Source: Stomorhina lunata (lineage: Eukaryota > Arthropoda > Insecta > Diptera > Rhiniidae). Taken from it: DNA of 64,000 bases. Positions within the stretch are counted from its first letter, which is position 1, and each line of letters starts with the position of its first letter. Below are positions 33,773-45,725 of the stretch, piece by piece. The DNA lies in NCBI GenBank assembly GCA_933228675.1, contig OW121741.1:131763290-131827289 (forward strand). The letters run 5' to 3'. The notes below the pieces were generated by a model that saw only the letters and a program-made list of their open reading frames with translations, searched no databases and had not been told where the DNA came from. The translations under genes were made by a program, and so were the position numbers.

Positions 33773-35827
33773 TTTGAGATTTGATAAACAAAGATTTGGA
33801 TAATGAAATTTGTAAAGTAATTGGAACTAAGTACTGAAATTGAAGAAATTTATTCAAATTTATTCAAGAATTTGCGAAAAACGAAATTAATTTGAAATTA
33901 AACAATCTTGAATTGGTAGGAAACGTAACTAGCGAGAATGAAATTTTGGTAAAATGTACCAAAGTTCACCGAACGAAGCAACTAATAAAATATGCTAGTA
34001 CAATTGTCCTTTCAAGATGCCAAAGATTTGAAAATTTTCAAATGAATTGTATTAAACAAATGTTAATACCCAAAATTAATAAATTTGAATAAATGTTGCA
34101 ATATGATTGTAAAGTTGTATTTCAGTAATACAAACGAAAAAAAAAGTAATTTGTTTGAAAATTTACCTAGATCGTATCCGCATATAAATTGGTTGCTGGG
34201 ATGCGATCAGCTGTTTTGAAAACAAATCTCGTTTAAGGTCGTTGAACTTTTGTTTACATAGAATTACTATGTAATTCCAGTAATGAATCAACGTATTAGG
34301 TCTCTTCCCTAATAAATGTGAACAAATAGAAAAATGATCTCAAAACAAAATTTTGAGAAAATCTTGCGAAACTATGAATAATAGAATACCAATTGCAAAG
34401 AACAATAAAACGATTTTAAAAATTTCAAAAACCTATGAGGCAGAAGGATTGTAAAAAAAATAAATATTATTAATTTGGACGTGGATAATTCCAATTAATT
34501 TTAAATTTGATTTTAAAGAACGAAACTCTGATTTTCGTCAAACTAGAGATGATAATTATATTATGCAACTGTGGTAAAAATCGATTTTAATTTTCTTGGA
34601 AACTAACTTCAAAATTAATTTGTAATCTTGTTTACAAACAATAACTAAAACTTAAGGTTAAGCATAAACCTTGAATGTTACTCAACAAATATAATTTACT
34701 AAATAAATAGGTTGAAGGATGGTAGCATGAACATAACACACATTAATTCATATAAGAAAATCTGTGTAACTTGATCAATGAACAGACCTAATGTATTTGT
34801 TTACATAAAATCCAATTCGTTTGTTTACTTTTCTCAATCTTCCTTTTTTTTAACAAAAAGCTTTTCTTGGTTTTTGGAAACTTTCCAGGAGAGTGAAAAA
34901 AATGAAAGTAAACAAAGCAAAAAAAATGTTAGCAAACGGAAAAGTGTTGCCGAGAAATAAATTTATATAAATAAAATAATTTTGCGAAAAACTTTTTTTT
35001 TAATTTTCAATAAAGAATATTTAAGAAAAGCGGTTGAAAAAGGTTAGAAATAAAAGTAATCAAAGAGTCTTAATATTGACCAATAACAAAAGGATCTTGT
35101 TATTATGATATGCTTATGATTTATCTTAAAATATTGCTATATTTTTTAGTAGACTTCTTAGATGTGTAATTTTTTAACCTTTTTTTTTATTCTTTTAAGA
35201 TTTGAAAAAATTGGGAATAGATAGATGATTTGATTTCCCTGACTTTTAGTATTTGGATAACGACCAATTCTAAGCTCAATATAGAATTGTATTTTATGAA
35301 TATAAATCCTTTAACTGGATTGTTAAAGTTGTATAAATAAATATTTCAAGGGTGATCAAAACTTTAAATGGCAATGGATGATAAAATTTTGAAAAAATTT
35401 CGATTAAGTGGTTGAAAACAATTTTGATAACTTGAAATAACTGCTAATACGTTAGTAATAACAACTCACTATTTTTTTTTTTAAATTGTATGATATATTG
35501 GGAGAATATTATATCGAAAACGAAATGTTTTAAAATTTAGTAGCGAAATATATTTTATTAACTATTTTAATTCGATTTGCAATCTGTAATTTTATTTATT
35601 TATGTATGTATATTTTATATTTATATATTTATCTGTCTATTTATTTATTTATTTATTTATTAAGCTATTTATTTAAAATATTTGCTTATTGATTTACTTT
35701 ATTAATTAATTAATTAGTTTTTAACCTCACGGTAATACTGTTTTCTTTTTATATGAATTTGTTTTTTACTACTTTGTTACAAAAAGTTCTAAGATAGAGA
35801 TCAAAGAAATTTTTTTTTTTTTTTTTA
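33773..35827 (-). other. BEL 5' leader, distal part
   Basis: Non-coding sequence between gag-pol and the P-type insertion, with an ATTT-rich tetranucleotide region at about 35590-35670 and an A/T run before the insertion. No ORF with a domain is visible. Confidence 0.6.
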
Positions 35828-36379
35828 TTGATATCAAATGAAAGCTTTTCAAGAATTATAAAAAATAGATTACGTCATGCGCATGATTTCTCATTTGATG
35901 ACGTAGGTTAACCTAAGCAAGTGTTACCTATTTTATTTATTTTCAAATTATTTAGGACTGTGAATTTATTGAAAAATAAATTTGTATGTTTCGTATAAAT
36001 AATTAAAAATATTATACATTTTATAGATGAATATGTTTGTTCTAATCTCTAGTGTGAAGAATTTAAAGGAACTGTGTATGTAGATGCAAGTATAATAGAT
36101 ATAATAAATGTTTATCTTATCGGCAATAAATTTATTCCTAATTTTGTTCAAATAAGTTTATATATTATTTGAAATTTGGTAATCCTGTAGCACAAATAGC
36201 ATTGACAGTTCTCCAAAAAATAATTTATTGGATTTTGTTAAATAAAAATAATTTTGTGTTCAAATTCAAAAAATATTGTGCAAAAAAATAAGACAAACTT
36301 TTAAAACCGCGTGTGAAGTGTGACTAAAAGCTTTAAGTACGAAAAAAATTGGCTTAAAAATTTGAAGCAAATCGTAAAC

Positions 36380-39353
36380 ATGAAGTGCGCAGTGGGCAAA
36401 TGCATGCAAAACGATGGAAAAAAATCAAGTGAGAACTTGTGATAAAAAGTAATTTTGTGCTTGTTTTTAAAAAATATTGCTTTAGATGTGTCGTTTTATT
36501 CGTTTCCAAAAAATAATGAAAAACAAAGAAATCTTTGGATAACATTTTGCAATCGGCTAGATACCATCAAGATACATAGGGAGAGAATCTGTTCTTTACA
36601 TTTTAAACAAGAGGATTTTGAAAGAAATTTAAAATATGAAATGGGTAAGTTAGACGGATTTTGCTACGTGCAGTTCTCTTTTTAATAATCACGCGTAGGG
36701 TTTAGTAATAGAGCAACTCTAAAATTAAAATATGGAGCAGTCCCGACTATAGAGGCCAGTGTTATTGCAACGGAAACGGAAGCACTTGTATATGAAGAGC
36801 AAACAACAAATATAAACATTGACGCAAGACAAGATACTTTACAACTTTACATAAACAAATTAGAACTCGAAATGTATATATAGTACTTGATCAACAAGAG
36901 GGTATTTTAAACTTTTATTAGATATCAAAAAGTATTTGTGTTAAAGATAATTTGAAAGTCAGAATTTAACAAATTAAGCAAGTTTAGTTTTGAAATCTAC
37001 TTACTTTGTTTTTGAGTTAATGTCCACTTGTTGATCATTATATCAGTAAGTTTTTAAAAAGTTCACAAAAGTTAATTGCAATGATTTTTAGAGATACATT
37101 GCGCCAGGAGAATGATATGCTTAAAATGCAAAAAAGCCAATCCGAGGCCACAATTAACAAATTATCACAAAGAGTTCAAAGCTTAGATTTTTCCAATGGA
37201 AATCTGGAGAAGGCACTATCCCGCCTGTTTACTGCAGGGCAAATAAAAAAAATTAAAAACGGTGGAAAAAGGCAAAATTTTACAGAAACAGATATTGCCC
37301 ACTCAATCACGCTGTATTCTACAAGTGCTAAAGCTTACAGATTATTAAAAAGAAAAAATTTTCCACTTCCTTCAGTTAGAACATTGCAAAGATGGGCACA
37401 AAAGTTAGATGTATCGACAGGAATTTTAAAACCTGTTGTAAAATTGTTGTCTGCCGCTAATGAAATGTCAGAAACTCAAAAGCTTTGTGTTTTAAGTTTT
37501 GATGAAATGAAAGTTAAAAAAAAGTACTGCTATGACAAGCCAACAGATTCTTTATTAGAACCAGCAAATTATGTACAGGTTGCGTTGTTGAGAGGTGACA
37601 AAGCTATATCTACAATTAAAAGTTCTTTTACAAAAGTTTTTCTTTTCCACTAACAGGTTTAGTGGCAAAATGGAAGCAACCAATATTTTACAGTTATGAT
37701 TGTCAAATGACAAAACTAATACTTTTTGATATACTAAAAACAATGAAGAAGTGTGGCTTCATAATTGTGTCAATAGTTTGTGATTTAGGTGGTGGAAATA
37801 GAAAATTATTTAACGAACTTGAAGTTGATTTCAATAAGCCATGGTGCGTTTTGTACAAGTAAGCCTATATTGAAAAGTAATAATTGGGTTTTTAAGCTTA
37901 CAGGTTTATGTTCGACGACACAAAAATATTCGTGTTTAGTGATGTGCCACATATGATCAAACTGTTAAGAAACCATTTTATTGACAGTGGATACATCATT
38001 GACAACAAAGAAGTCAAAAAAGATATCATTTTACATCTTTTATCACATCAAACTAACGACTTGAAGATAACTCATAAAATATCGACCCATAATTTAAGTG
38101 TTGCTGGAGCTGAAAGGCAGAAGGTCAAACTGGCTACCAAACTTTTTTCACATTCAGTTGCTCAAGCGGTTACTCGCGCAGCCAGCTTAGGATATTTAAG
38201 TAATGAAAACTGGAGTGAATGTAGCAAATTTTTCAAATTAGTAAGGACTTTCTATAATTTTAACATTATTGTCAAAATAATTCTAATTATTTAATAGACA
38301 AATGATTGGTTTGATGTCATGAATTCAAGAGTACCAAGACAAGATACAAGGCAACGAGTACATGCATACGGTTTGTCGCAAGAAATACAGAATAAAATAT
38401 TGGATGATATGTCACAAATGATGTTAGATGTACGTGTTATTGGCAGAAATACACTTCTGCCCTTTCAAAAAGGTATTGTACTTATGTTAATTTTTACAAA
38501 TATTTGATTACAATGTACTTCATTTCTTTAACAGGCATTATTCAATCAAATAATGCTTTAAAGTTAATGTACGAAGACCTAAAGAAACGATATAATATTG
38601 AGTACATCCTAACGTATCACCTAAATCAGGATGTCCTTGAAAACTTTTTTGGTATAATTAGATCCAAGGGAGGCCTTCACGACCATCCCGATCGTCAAGA
38701 GTTTAAATATAGACTTCGGTCGTATATTCTGGGGTATAACGAAGGAATCCTAGGGACAAATGCCAATGTAGAGGTAGATAACACTCCTGATTTAGAAGAT
38801 GTACATTCTTCATTAACAGGTAAATTTAAATTAAACATTTTAAATATCAGAAAGCTTAAGTTTTATTCTGATTTTTGCAGGTTATGTTTTTAAGAGCATT
38901 AATACAATAGTAAGACAAGAGGAATTGCAAAAAGAAAATTTTGAAAAGGATCTAGAAGACTTGAATTATGATGGCTTAGAGAATTTGGCCGGTTATATTT
39001 CACATAAATTAAAAAATAAAGATCCTAGCATTGCTATCACACCTCAAGAGGACTTATCCTACTCTTGGGTAAATCATTTAAGTGAAGGCGGCTTAAGTAA
39101 GCCATCAAGCTCTCTAATGAATATATTAAAGTCTTGTGATGAAGTTTTTATGAGACTTAATGGAGAAAAGCTACTTGCTACAAGTAAATATTTGGAAAAG
39201 CATTTAGATGAAACAAAGGACGTACCGGCAAGTAATGAAGTTAAAAAACTTTTTTTTAGATGTAGGATGTTTTTTAGAATAAGATCGCTCAATGCGGAAA
39301 TTAATGACAAAATTAAAAGCCGAAAAAGAAAACTATGTAAAATAACAAATTAA
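36380..39353 (+). CDS. P-type THAP transposase, nine exons, apparently intact
   Basis: Exons: 36380-36428, 36486-36644, 36699-36873, 37092-37594, 37657-37858, 37904-38240, 38298-38472, 38535-38819 and 38881-39353. All introns are GT-AG, phases agree at each junction and the total is 2358 nt (785 residues plus stop). The N-terminus is a THAP zinc finger (MKCAVGKCMQN, ICSLHF and KYGAVPTI), which binds DNA at the element ends. The exon 3/4 join creates a coiled coil (LELEIDTLRQENDMLKMQ) for dimerisation. The catalytic RNase H-like region has LSFDEMKV, IVCDLGGGN and LNQDVLENFFG, holding the Asp, Asp and Glu expected in P transposases, with a GTP-binding insertion region between them. The C-terminus (GYVFKSINTI onward) contains LSEGGLSKPS. 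The Drosophila P transposase is 751 residues in four exons, so this gene has similar length but more introns. The donor at 37595 was chosen over one at 37622 because it gives the RGLVAKWKQP join that fits the family and a normal 62-nt intron. Confidence 0.9.
36874..37091 (+). other. Intron 3 of the P-type gene, with inverted repeat
   Basis: A 218-nt intron, the longest of the gene. It holds TGATCAACAAG at 36888-36898 and the inverse CTTGTTGATCA at 37027-37037, so most of it could fold on itself. Either a tiny nested element or a structure affecting splicing. Confidence 0.6.
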
Positions 39354-39604
39354 AATTATCTTTTAAATTAAAATGTTTGTATTTTAATATTATATCTTCT
39401 TTGACTATTTTTATAAAGCTATTAATAAAAAAAATTATTTGAGAAAAATTAAATAAATGTCCCACTGTTATGTTGAAATAAATTCAAAATGTCAGACTGT
39501 TTCGTGACGTCATTTGACCGACATGCGCAGAAAACTTAATTTTTGTATTTAGGAAGTCGTAATCTATATTCTATTATTCTTGAAAGCTTTTAAACAAATA
39601 TCAA

Positions 39605-40479
39605 GAGAAAATTCTCTTTACCAAAAATGTTAAGAGAGTACGAATGAATTTAAAATTAAAAGAGTAAGATAAATTTTGTAAATTTATGCTGAAAAAAATC
39701 ATGTAACATAGATGAGCATAATCTGTAGGAAGAGGGGAAATATTTCGGTGACGAGGAGTTTAAGGAAAAGGAGAATTTAGAAGAGCCAAGGAGAATGATA
39801 TTAATTAAGGGGTAATGTTTTTTCGCCGCACATTCGTCGTGAATTAAATAATTTTTTTTTTTTAAACAAAATAAATTGGTGATAAATCATGGATTTTTTT
39901 CTTACAAAAGATTTTTATTTTTTTTTTTGTTTTAATTAAAAAAAATTGCACAATTAACTCACAATTAACTGGTAGTGATCAGGATTAATTATAATATTTA
40001 AATTGTCCCACGTTGTGGCGAATTAGACGCCAAATCTCCCCTTTTTGTGGTTTTCTTTTGATCACTTCTATTCCTTTCTTTTTAATTTCGGTATTCCTCT
40101 TGAAATTTTAGGCAAATCTTGATTTTCTTTATTTTTTATTTTGTATGTATTTATTTAATCGGGGTTTTTTATATATATATTTTTTCTTTTTAAATTATTC
40201 TTTGATTTTTCTTTGAAATTTTCGAATTTTTATGGTGGCTACTAAGAGTAGCTTGAAATAAATAAATATTAAAAAAACTAAAATTGACCTTTCGAGCGTT
40301 CGAAACAAATGCACTTTGCAGACTAAAAAAGGAAAAGCTTTATGCAAACGTACCTTTTGATTTGGTGTAATGTATGTAATTTGAATGTGTTTAATTAGCC
40401 GCAAGAGTAAATCCAATTATTTCCAAGAGACTCAATTGAAACAATGCCAGAGAACAATCGAAAGCTTTTTTTTTTCAAT
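39605..40479 (-). other. BEL 5' leader, proximal part
   Basis: Non-coding sequence between the P-type insertion and the primer binding site. It contains T/A homopolymer runs at 39850-39950 and 40150-40200. No frame with a domain. Confidence 0.6.
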
Positions 40480-40497
40480 TCGGTTCGATTAGGGCCA
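40480..40497 (-). promoter_or_regulatory. Candidate primer binding site
   Basis: On the minus strand, two bases after the 5' LTR, TGGCCCTAATCGAACC begins with TGG as expected for pairing with a tRNA 3' CCA. The tRNA species could not be identified with confidence. Confidence 0.5.
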
Positions 40498-40499
40498 AA

Positions 40500-40926
40500 T
40501 GTTGGGGTGAAGAGCTGGTTGGGAAAACAAAACTCGATAAGTAAATCTCTGAGCTGGATAACTATGGAACTTTCAAGTTGTCGCTCACAAAGATACAAAC
40601 CCAGCGTACAATATGAAAGGAGAACGAAAATAAGAACACAAATTGTATTAGGATTAGGAATTTTGGAATCAATGGATTTATTGTTACCTTTGCTGTTGGC
40701 TGTTAGTAAAAGAAGAAGGATTAATTCTTAGGGCCAAAACGGAAGCTACATATTAGACGTTTTGGACCAGTTGACAGCTGAAATTAGGCCTTATTGAAGA
40801 GGGAGATAGCATGATTTTTAGAACATTTACAACAATCAGCTTTAATATATATCAAGAGCAGATAGGGTGTATCTGCTCAACACAATATTAATGCTGAAGG
40901 CAAGATAGGGCCTTTTGGCATTAACA
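40500..40926 (-). repeat. BEL 5' LTR
   Basis: 427 bp, identical by eye to 26869-27295. It would carry the element's promoter. Followed on the plus-strand side by the second CTTAC target copy. Confidence 0.95.
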
Positions 40927-40931
40927 CTTAC

Positions 40932-41269
40932 TATCCCTAATAGTGCTGGTTTAAATATTACCCTGAGCATTCGATGACAAAGAAAATCGAAGCAGGAGTT
41001 ATTATAGGCGGAATTTTCAACATTATCTGGAAAATCTTGCATATGTTGATGACACATTCGCAGTCACAAGCTGTTTGGTTGAAGATCAACTACAAAAAGA
41101 TGAATTTCGTAAATTCGCAGAACCAAGGCATACCTTTGACTAATTCTGGACAGCAATTTCAGCAGACGGAGGCGATGCCGAAGATATTCAAACCAGAACA
41201 TATTAAAAGAAGGATTGCCAAACATTAAAAAAGATGGAGATAGTCCTCATCATGAACAAAAATAAGTTT
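40932..41269. other. Unassigned sequence flanking the BEL element
   Basis: No domain in either strand. It may include 3' UTR of the LINE remnant that follows. Confidence 0.4.
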
Positions 41270-43790
41270 TTTTTTTATATTTTCACAAGACATCCCTACG
41301 GATGCCTTGTGATGGAACTAGGAAAAAAGGTTGTGGGAAGGAGGATAGAGGGAGTAGTGTTTGTGGATATTCGATTTGAGCCTTTGGATATCATAATTAG
41401 AGGGGAAGACCGATGCAGGAAATTTATTCCACATACGTGCTGTGCGGCTAAAAAACGAGTTTTCTCTATAGTGCGCCGTGCGATCCACTAAAAAATCGAC
41501 TACAAAGGGATGAGCCGTTGTTGAGTTGCGTGTGCTACGAAGAAATGTACGGGTTTCTGGAACAAGATCCCTAATTTAGTTTGAGCACATGCCATTGTAG
41601 TAGCGATAAAACAGTGATACGCAACCCACATTACGACGATGCTCCAATGAGGCTACCAGCCCATACATGAGAGTTGTATTACATTTTCGGTCGGATATAA
41701 GTGGTATAGATGTTAAGGAGATCAGTTGGAGTGAAGTATGTCTTACACCGCTTTAGAAAGCCGAGGCACTTGAATGCTTCTTTCGACTCTTGAAAAACGT
41801 GATTAGTCCAACGGACATCACACTGAATTTTCATGCCTAGAACATCAAGAGTTTCTGATTCCTCAATGTTTATACCTCCCATAATTACAGATGATGCAAC
41901 ATTGTTCATAACGGGTTTGTGTGTTAATACACAACCAACATGCTAGGCCTATAGTTGAATGAATACGAATGACAGATGTTGCTATCACCTGCAAAAGAGT
42001 AGATAGGATTGGAAGTTTGACATAGAAGGTCTTTTAGAAAAATAAGAAATAGAGTAGAAGAAAGAACGGACGATATCCCATCTATAACAACTCTTATAGT
42101 GCGATCTCTGAGAAAGCTCGATATAAACCGAGAGAAATTGTTACCTACACCAAAGGCAATAAGTTTTGATAGAAGTGCTCAATGCCACACTCTATCAAAC
42201 GCCTTAGAAATATCAAGAGCTATAACTTTACTTTCGCCAAAACTGTGCCATTTTTTCGATAAAAAGGTTAATACATAACCCGTAGAGCGGCCCCTACGAA
42301 ATCCATACGGCCGGTCGTTGAGTAGGTTATTAGACTCCAAATATTTCACTAGATGATAGTTTACCATAAATTGCTATTGGGCGGTAATTTTCGGGGTTGC
42401 TAGCTCACCTTTTTTGGGGATTGGCGTTACATTAGCAACCTTCCAACACATAGGAATCTCACCGGCATGGTATAAGGTGCTAAAAAGGTTGGCTAATGGA
42501 TGAGCTAACGTCGAAGAGCACTGCTTCAAGACCAGTGCTGGTATGCCATCCGGCCCAGGAGACTTATTTATGTTAAGATCCGCTAAAACCTTTTTAACAG
42601 CACGAGATCGAAAGAATATCTTAGGCACAGTTACTGATACTCTTTCGATCAGGGCCAGTGGTTGATTGCTTTCCGGCAAGTGTGAATTACTTGCAAATAA
42701 TTCAGCCATAAGGTTTGCTTTATTAACAGGATTAGTGAATGACTGGTCATCCTTTAAAAGAGTTGGAATTGATGAACTAGCATTCCTTACACTTTTAACG
42801 AATGACCAAAAGTTCTTACTACCCTTAGGGGCAGTAAGAACTTTGGTACGAAGACGCTGGTCGTATAGAGATTTTTTACGACTAAGTACCTTGGCACACG
42901 AAGACTGGAGTTTTATTATTTCTCCAGATTCTAAATGCTTCCTCCCTAGATCTGACTGCAGTTTTACACGTCTGATTAAACCACGTTTTGTAACGTAGCT
43001 TCATCGAAGACTTTTTCGTTGGTATTCAACGATAATATTTTCCACCATTTTCGCCATGGCATTGACATCACTGTCTAGGGAAATCGTTGAGCTCTGCCCA
43101 ACGTGCCTTCCCATAGATAAAAATCTTACGTTTCGTAGCTGTTGGTGAAACGTTACGAAATTTAGAGAACGGAAATGGTGCAGTGATCGGAGTTACCGAG
43201 AGGTGCAAGAACGTCTACTTCGTACTTTTTAGGGTGCGAAGTGAGAAAAAGGTCAAGAGTGTTATGCTGGTGCCCTGGAACACATGCGATATGTGTCGTG
43301 TAATTGCGCAAGATGGTTGTGCGTGGCGAACAGCTCAACATATTGTCCCTCTGGAGTTGTGTGGCCTGAATGGGGAAGCCAAGAAGAGTTGTGAACATTG
43401 AAATTGCCAGCAAGAACGATTTCACTGCATGGGCAACTCTCGAGGATCTTGTTATGGAGTCAGAAAGGGTGTCTAAGCCGGAGAATGTTGCATCCCTTCC
43501 CGCGTTTGGGCTCCTGTAAAGGAATCCGAAGTGTAATAAGTGCTTCCTGATTGTGAATTTAACCCAAAGGCAGCTAAATTCGACATCATACGTGCTCAAG
43601 GGTTGCTGGTACTGGAAGGCAACTTCATCACGAATGTACATGACAAGACCTCGATGGAAATTAAAAAGCGATAGGAGGTGATACCCAGGGATATGAAAAC
43701 CCTGTGGATCAGCATATCAAATACCTGGGTTTTACATAAGCCGAAAACATCCGGCCTATGAAAACGAATGTGTGCATACACCGAAAAAAA
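41270..43790 (-). pseudogene. Decayed non-LTR retrotransposon (EN + RT)
   Basis: Minus-strand fragments run in order. HRPDVFGLCKTQ (about 43750) and YIRDEVAFQYQQP...LHFGFLYRSPN, NTLDLFLTS and LGNSDHCTISV (43641-43162) are an APE-type endonuclease. NINKSPGPDGIPALVLKQC and CWKVANVTPIPKKG (42709-42374), GFRRGRSTG and VIALDISKAFDRVWH (42367-42179) are the reverse transcriptase. An active-site relic SFAGDS near 41970 has lost one catalytic Asp. LLNIYTTYIRPKM (about 41690) lies in the C-terminal part. Several frameshifts and stops separate the pieces, and the RGVPQGS motif region is damaged. It resembles Jockey-group elements but clade is not certain. Inactive. Confidence 0.85.
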
Positions 43791-44287
43791 TTCGTTCTTT
43801 ACCCACGAATATTACAAAAATCTATTCTAAAATAACCCTCCATTTAAATATCCAAAGCTTAAAAAAGAGGAAAACCTAAACACACGAGGAAACGTACAAA
43901 ATAAATGGAGTAACAACAACTAGGATATTTCTGAGTAAATTATAGGATTTTGTGTAGGATCTATGCCTCACTGAAAGCAACAGAACATAAGAAGAAAAAT
44001 GAAAAATAATATAACCCAAATATCGTTCAAGCTTCTCTTACATTTTCTTCTCTTTCATTTTGGATAAGACGCCTTTTTTCAAAGGTTCTTAGAACTTGTT
44101 CTGGGTTTGATAGATCTTTTTACTTGAATATTGAGTAAAGAATACCTAAATTCTATTGTTCCTATAACTACTCTACAAGTTCTAGTTAACGATAAAGGTT
44201 AGATCCAAAAAATTCACACATCTTTAAAGTGCCGCCAGAATCATTCAAGTGTCTTGGGATTTCATACTTCATCTGAACTTCTTAATA
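43791..44287. other. Unassigned sequence
   Basis: No gene or repeat recognised between the LINE remnant and DD37E copy 2. Confidence 0.4.
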
Positions 44288-45561
44288 AAGAGTGCTCTAA
44301 ATAAAATTTGTGGTTGGATTTTCTTAAATAAAAATCAAATCTTTTAATATAAAAACTCTACAAAATACGCAAGTATAATGACATATTATACAAAATCATT
44401 TAGCATTAAAATATTTACTTAGTACTCGGGTTTTGCAAAATTATCGACTTTTTTCGGAAACCCTCCCATTAAAGATTTTACAGTTGCTTCTGATACCTTT
44501 TTGGAGCATGTGTTCCACCTGCGGTTAAAATCGGACATGTTCTTGGAAATCTTTCCTGTGTTCTTCAATTCCTTTTTTACCAGAGCCCAATACCTTTCCA
44601 CAGGCCGAAGTTCTGGACAGTTAGGTGGATTTGCCTCTCGTGGTACAAAAATGATATTATTCTTTGAGTACCACTCAAGTGCCTTTTTTCCATAATGGCA
44701 TGATGCCAAATCGGGCCAAAAAAATGTAGTCACTCTGTGCTCTCTTAAAAAGGGTAACAACCGTTTTTGTAGGCACTCCTTTATATAAATTTCTGTGTTT
44801 ATTGTGCCAGATGCCACAAATACTTTACTTCTTTTGCCACAACTGCAAATAGCTTGCCATACGAGAAACTTCTTAGGAAATTTTGTTTGTTTTTTTGTGC
44901 GAAACTCTTGCCGAACATTGCCCCGTTTATCAGCAACATAAAAATCTTGACCAGGAAGTTGAGAAAAGTCTGCCAGTACGTATGTTTCATCATCCATCAC
45001 ACAACAGGTGTATTTTTTTATAAAATCAGACTTCAATTTTTTCGCTCGTTTTTTTGCTTCTAAGTTCTTTATAGCTTTGCGATCTGGAACCTTTTGGACT
45101 TTGTATGCCTTCAGTCCAGCATAAGCTTTGACTCTTTGTGCAAAATTCGTAGAACATTTCACCGTACGAGCTGCTTTTCTTAAAGAAGTGTTAGGCGCTC
45201 TTCGAAAGAGTCGCTCGACTTCTTTTGCCTTACCAATATCTGTAGGACCTTTTTTCCTCCCTGATCCAGGTTTTCTTTCAATGCTCAGGTTTTCCTTATA
45301 CCGTCTGATGGCATTAGAAACCGTTCGAGGGTCAACTTTCAAATTTTTAGCTATTTTTTTAAAAGCCCATGACGGATTTTTTTGAAACTTTTTTTTCGCA
45401 GTCCATTTTGATTGAAATAACTATTGAAAATTAATAATTTCTAAAATAATAGTATCTGACATATCTATAGAAACTAACTTGATCAAAAAATAAATTATTT
45501 CTTGCACTATGGATAAATTTTGTCTAAAATAGTAAATGCATATTTTTTTTAGAACACTCTT
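44288..45561 (-). mobile_element. Tc1/mariner DD37E element, copy 2
   Basis: It is bounded by AAGAGTGCTCTAAA and AGAACACTCTT with TA on both sides (44286-44287 and 45562-45563). 1274 bp, shorter than copy 1 mainly because of a 22-bp deletion in the coding region. Confidence 0.95.
44419..45406 (-). pseudogene. DD37E transposase, copy 2, N-terminal deletion
   Basis: The original ATG is at 45406. A 22-bp deletion just after the first codons (relative to copy 1, between AAAAAAGTT and TCAAAAAAAT) shifts the frame, so only a frame from an internal Met at 45342 (MKVDPRTVSN, 307 residues) remains open. That protein lacks the first helices of the DNA-binding domain but keeps VMDDETYV, FWPDLASCHY and ELRPVERYW with 37-residue Asp-Glu spacing, and the natural C-terminus (FAKPEY). 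A catalytic core with crippled DNA binding; probably inactive. Confidence 0.92.
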
Positions 45562-45563
45562 TA

Positions 45564-45725
45564 ATTACACAACCTATATCCGGCCTAAAGTAGAATATAA
45601 TTCTCATGTACTGGCTGGTTCTTTAAAGTCAACATTGGAGCTTCTCGGCAGAGTACAGAAGAGCGCTACTACGTTTGAAAAGTGTTCTAATGAAATCGTT
45701 TTCGAATTCAAATTTCTTTTTTAAG
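45564..45725 (+). pseudogene. LINE reverse transcriptase C-terminal fragment
   Basis: TTYIRPKVEYNSHVLAGSLK matches the C-terminal RT sequence (IYTTYIRPKM) of the LINE remnant at 41.3-43.8 kb, in opposite orientation. It continues to LLGRVQKSA and then loses similarity. DD37E copy 2 inserted directly beside it. Confidence 0.7.

Larger units (their letters stand above)
35828..39604 (+). mobile_element. P-superfamily transposon nested in the BEL leader
   Basis: Imperfect terminal inverted repeats of about 47 bases lie at 35828-35874 and 39558-39604; both begin TTGATAT and end TAGATTACG, sharing AGCTTT and TTCAAGAAT with several mismatches. Motifs CATGCGCA and TGACGT occur subterminally on both sides. 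Between them is a complete-looking P-type transposase gene. Exact outer ends and the expected 8-bp target duplication were not fixed, because the left flank is a T-run. It is antisense to the BEL element and must have inserted after it. Confidence 0.85.
26864..40931 (-). mobile_element. BEL/Pao LTR retrotransposon with nested P-type element
   Basis: Two 427-bp direct repeats, 26869-27295 and 40500-40926, look identical base for base by eye and start TG / end CA on the minus strand. Flanks are CTTAC on both sides (26864-26868 and 40927-40931), a 5-bp target duplication as expected for BEL/Pao. The minus strand encodes a single Gag-Pol ORF and a second downstream ORF. Total span is about 14.1 kb because a P-type transposon of about 3.8 kb lies in the leader; without it the element is about 10.3 kb, still long for the family. 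Identical LTRs and an open Gag-Pol suggest recent insertion. Confidence 0.95.

Noticed and set aside
37622..37656. Alternative 35-nt intron in the P-type gene (donor at 37622)
   Set aside because: In phase, but too short for a normal intron and it adds residues that break the family alignment; the donor at 37595 fits better.
44501..45385. Plus-strand frames in DD37E copies 2 and 3
   Set aside because: Antisense shadows repeated at equivalent positions in each copy; no independent domain.
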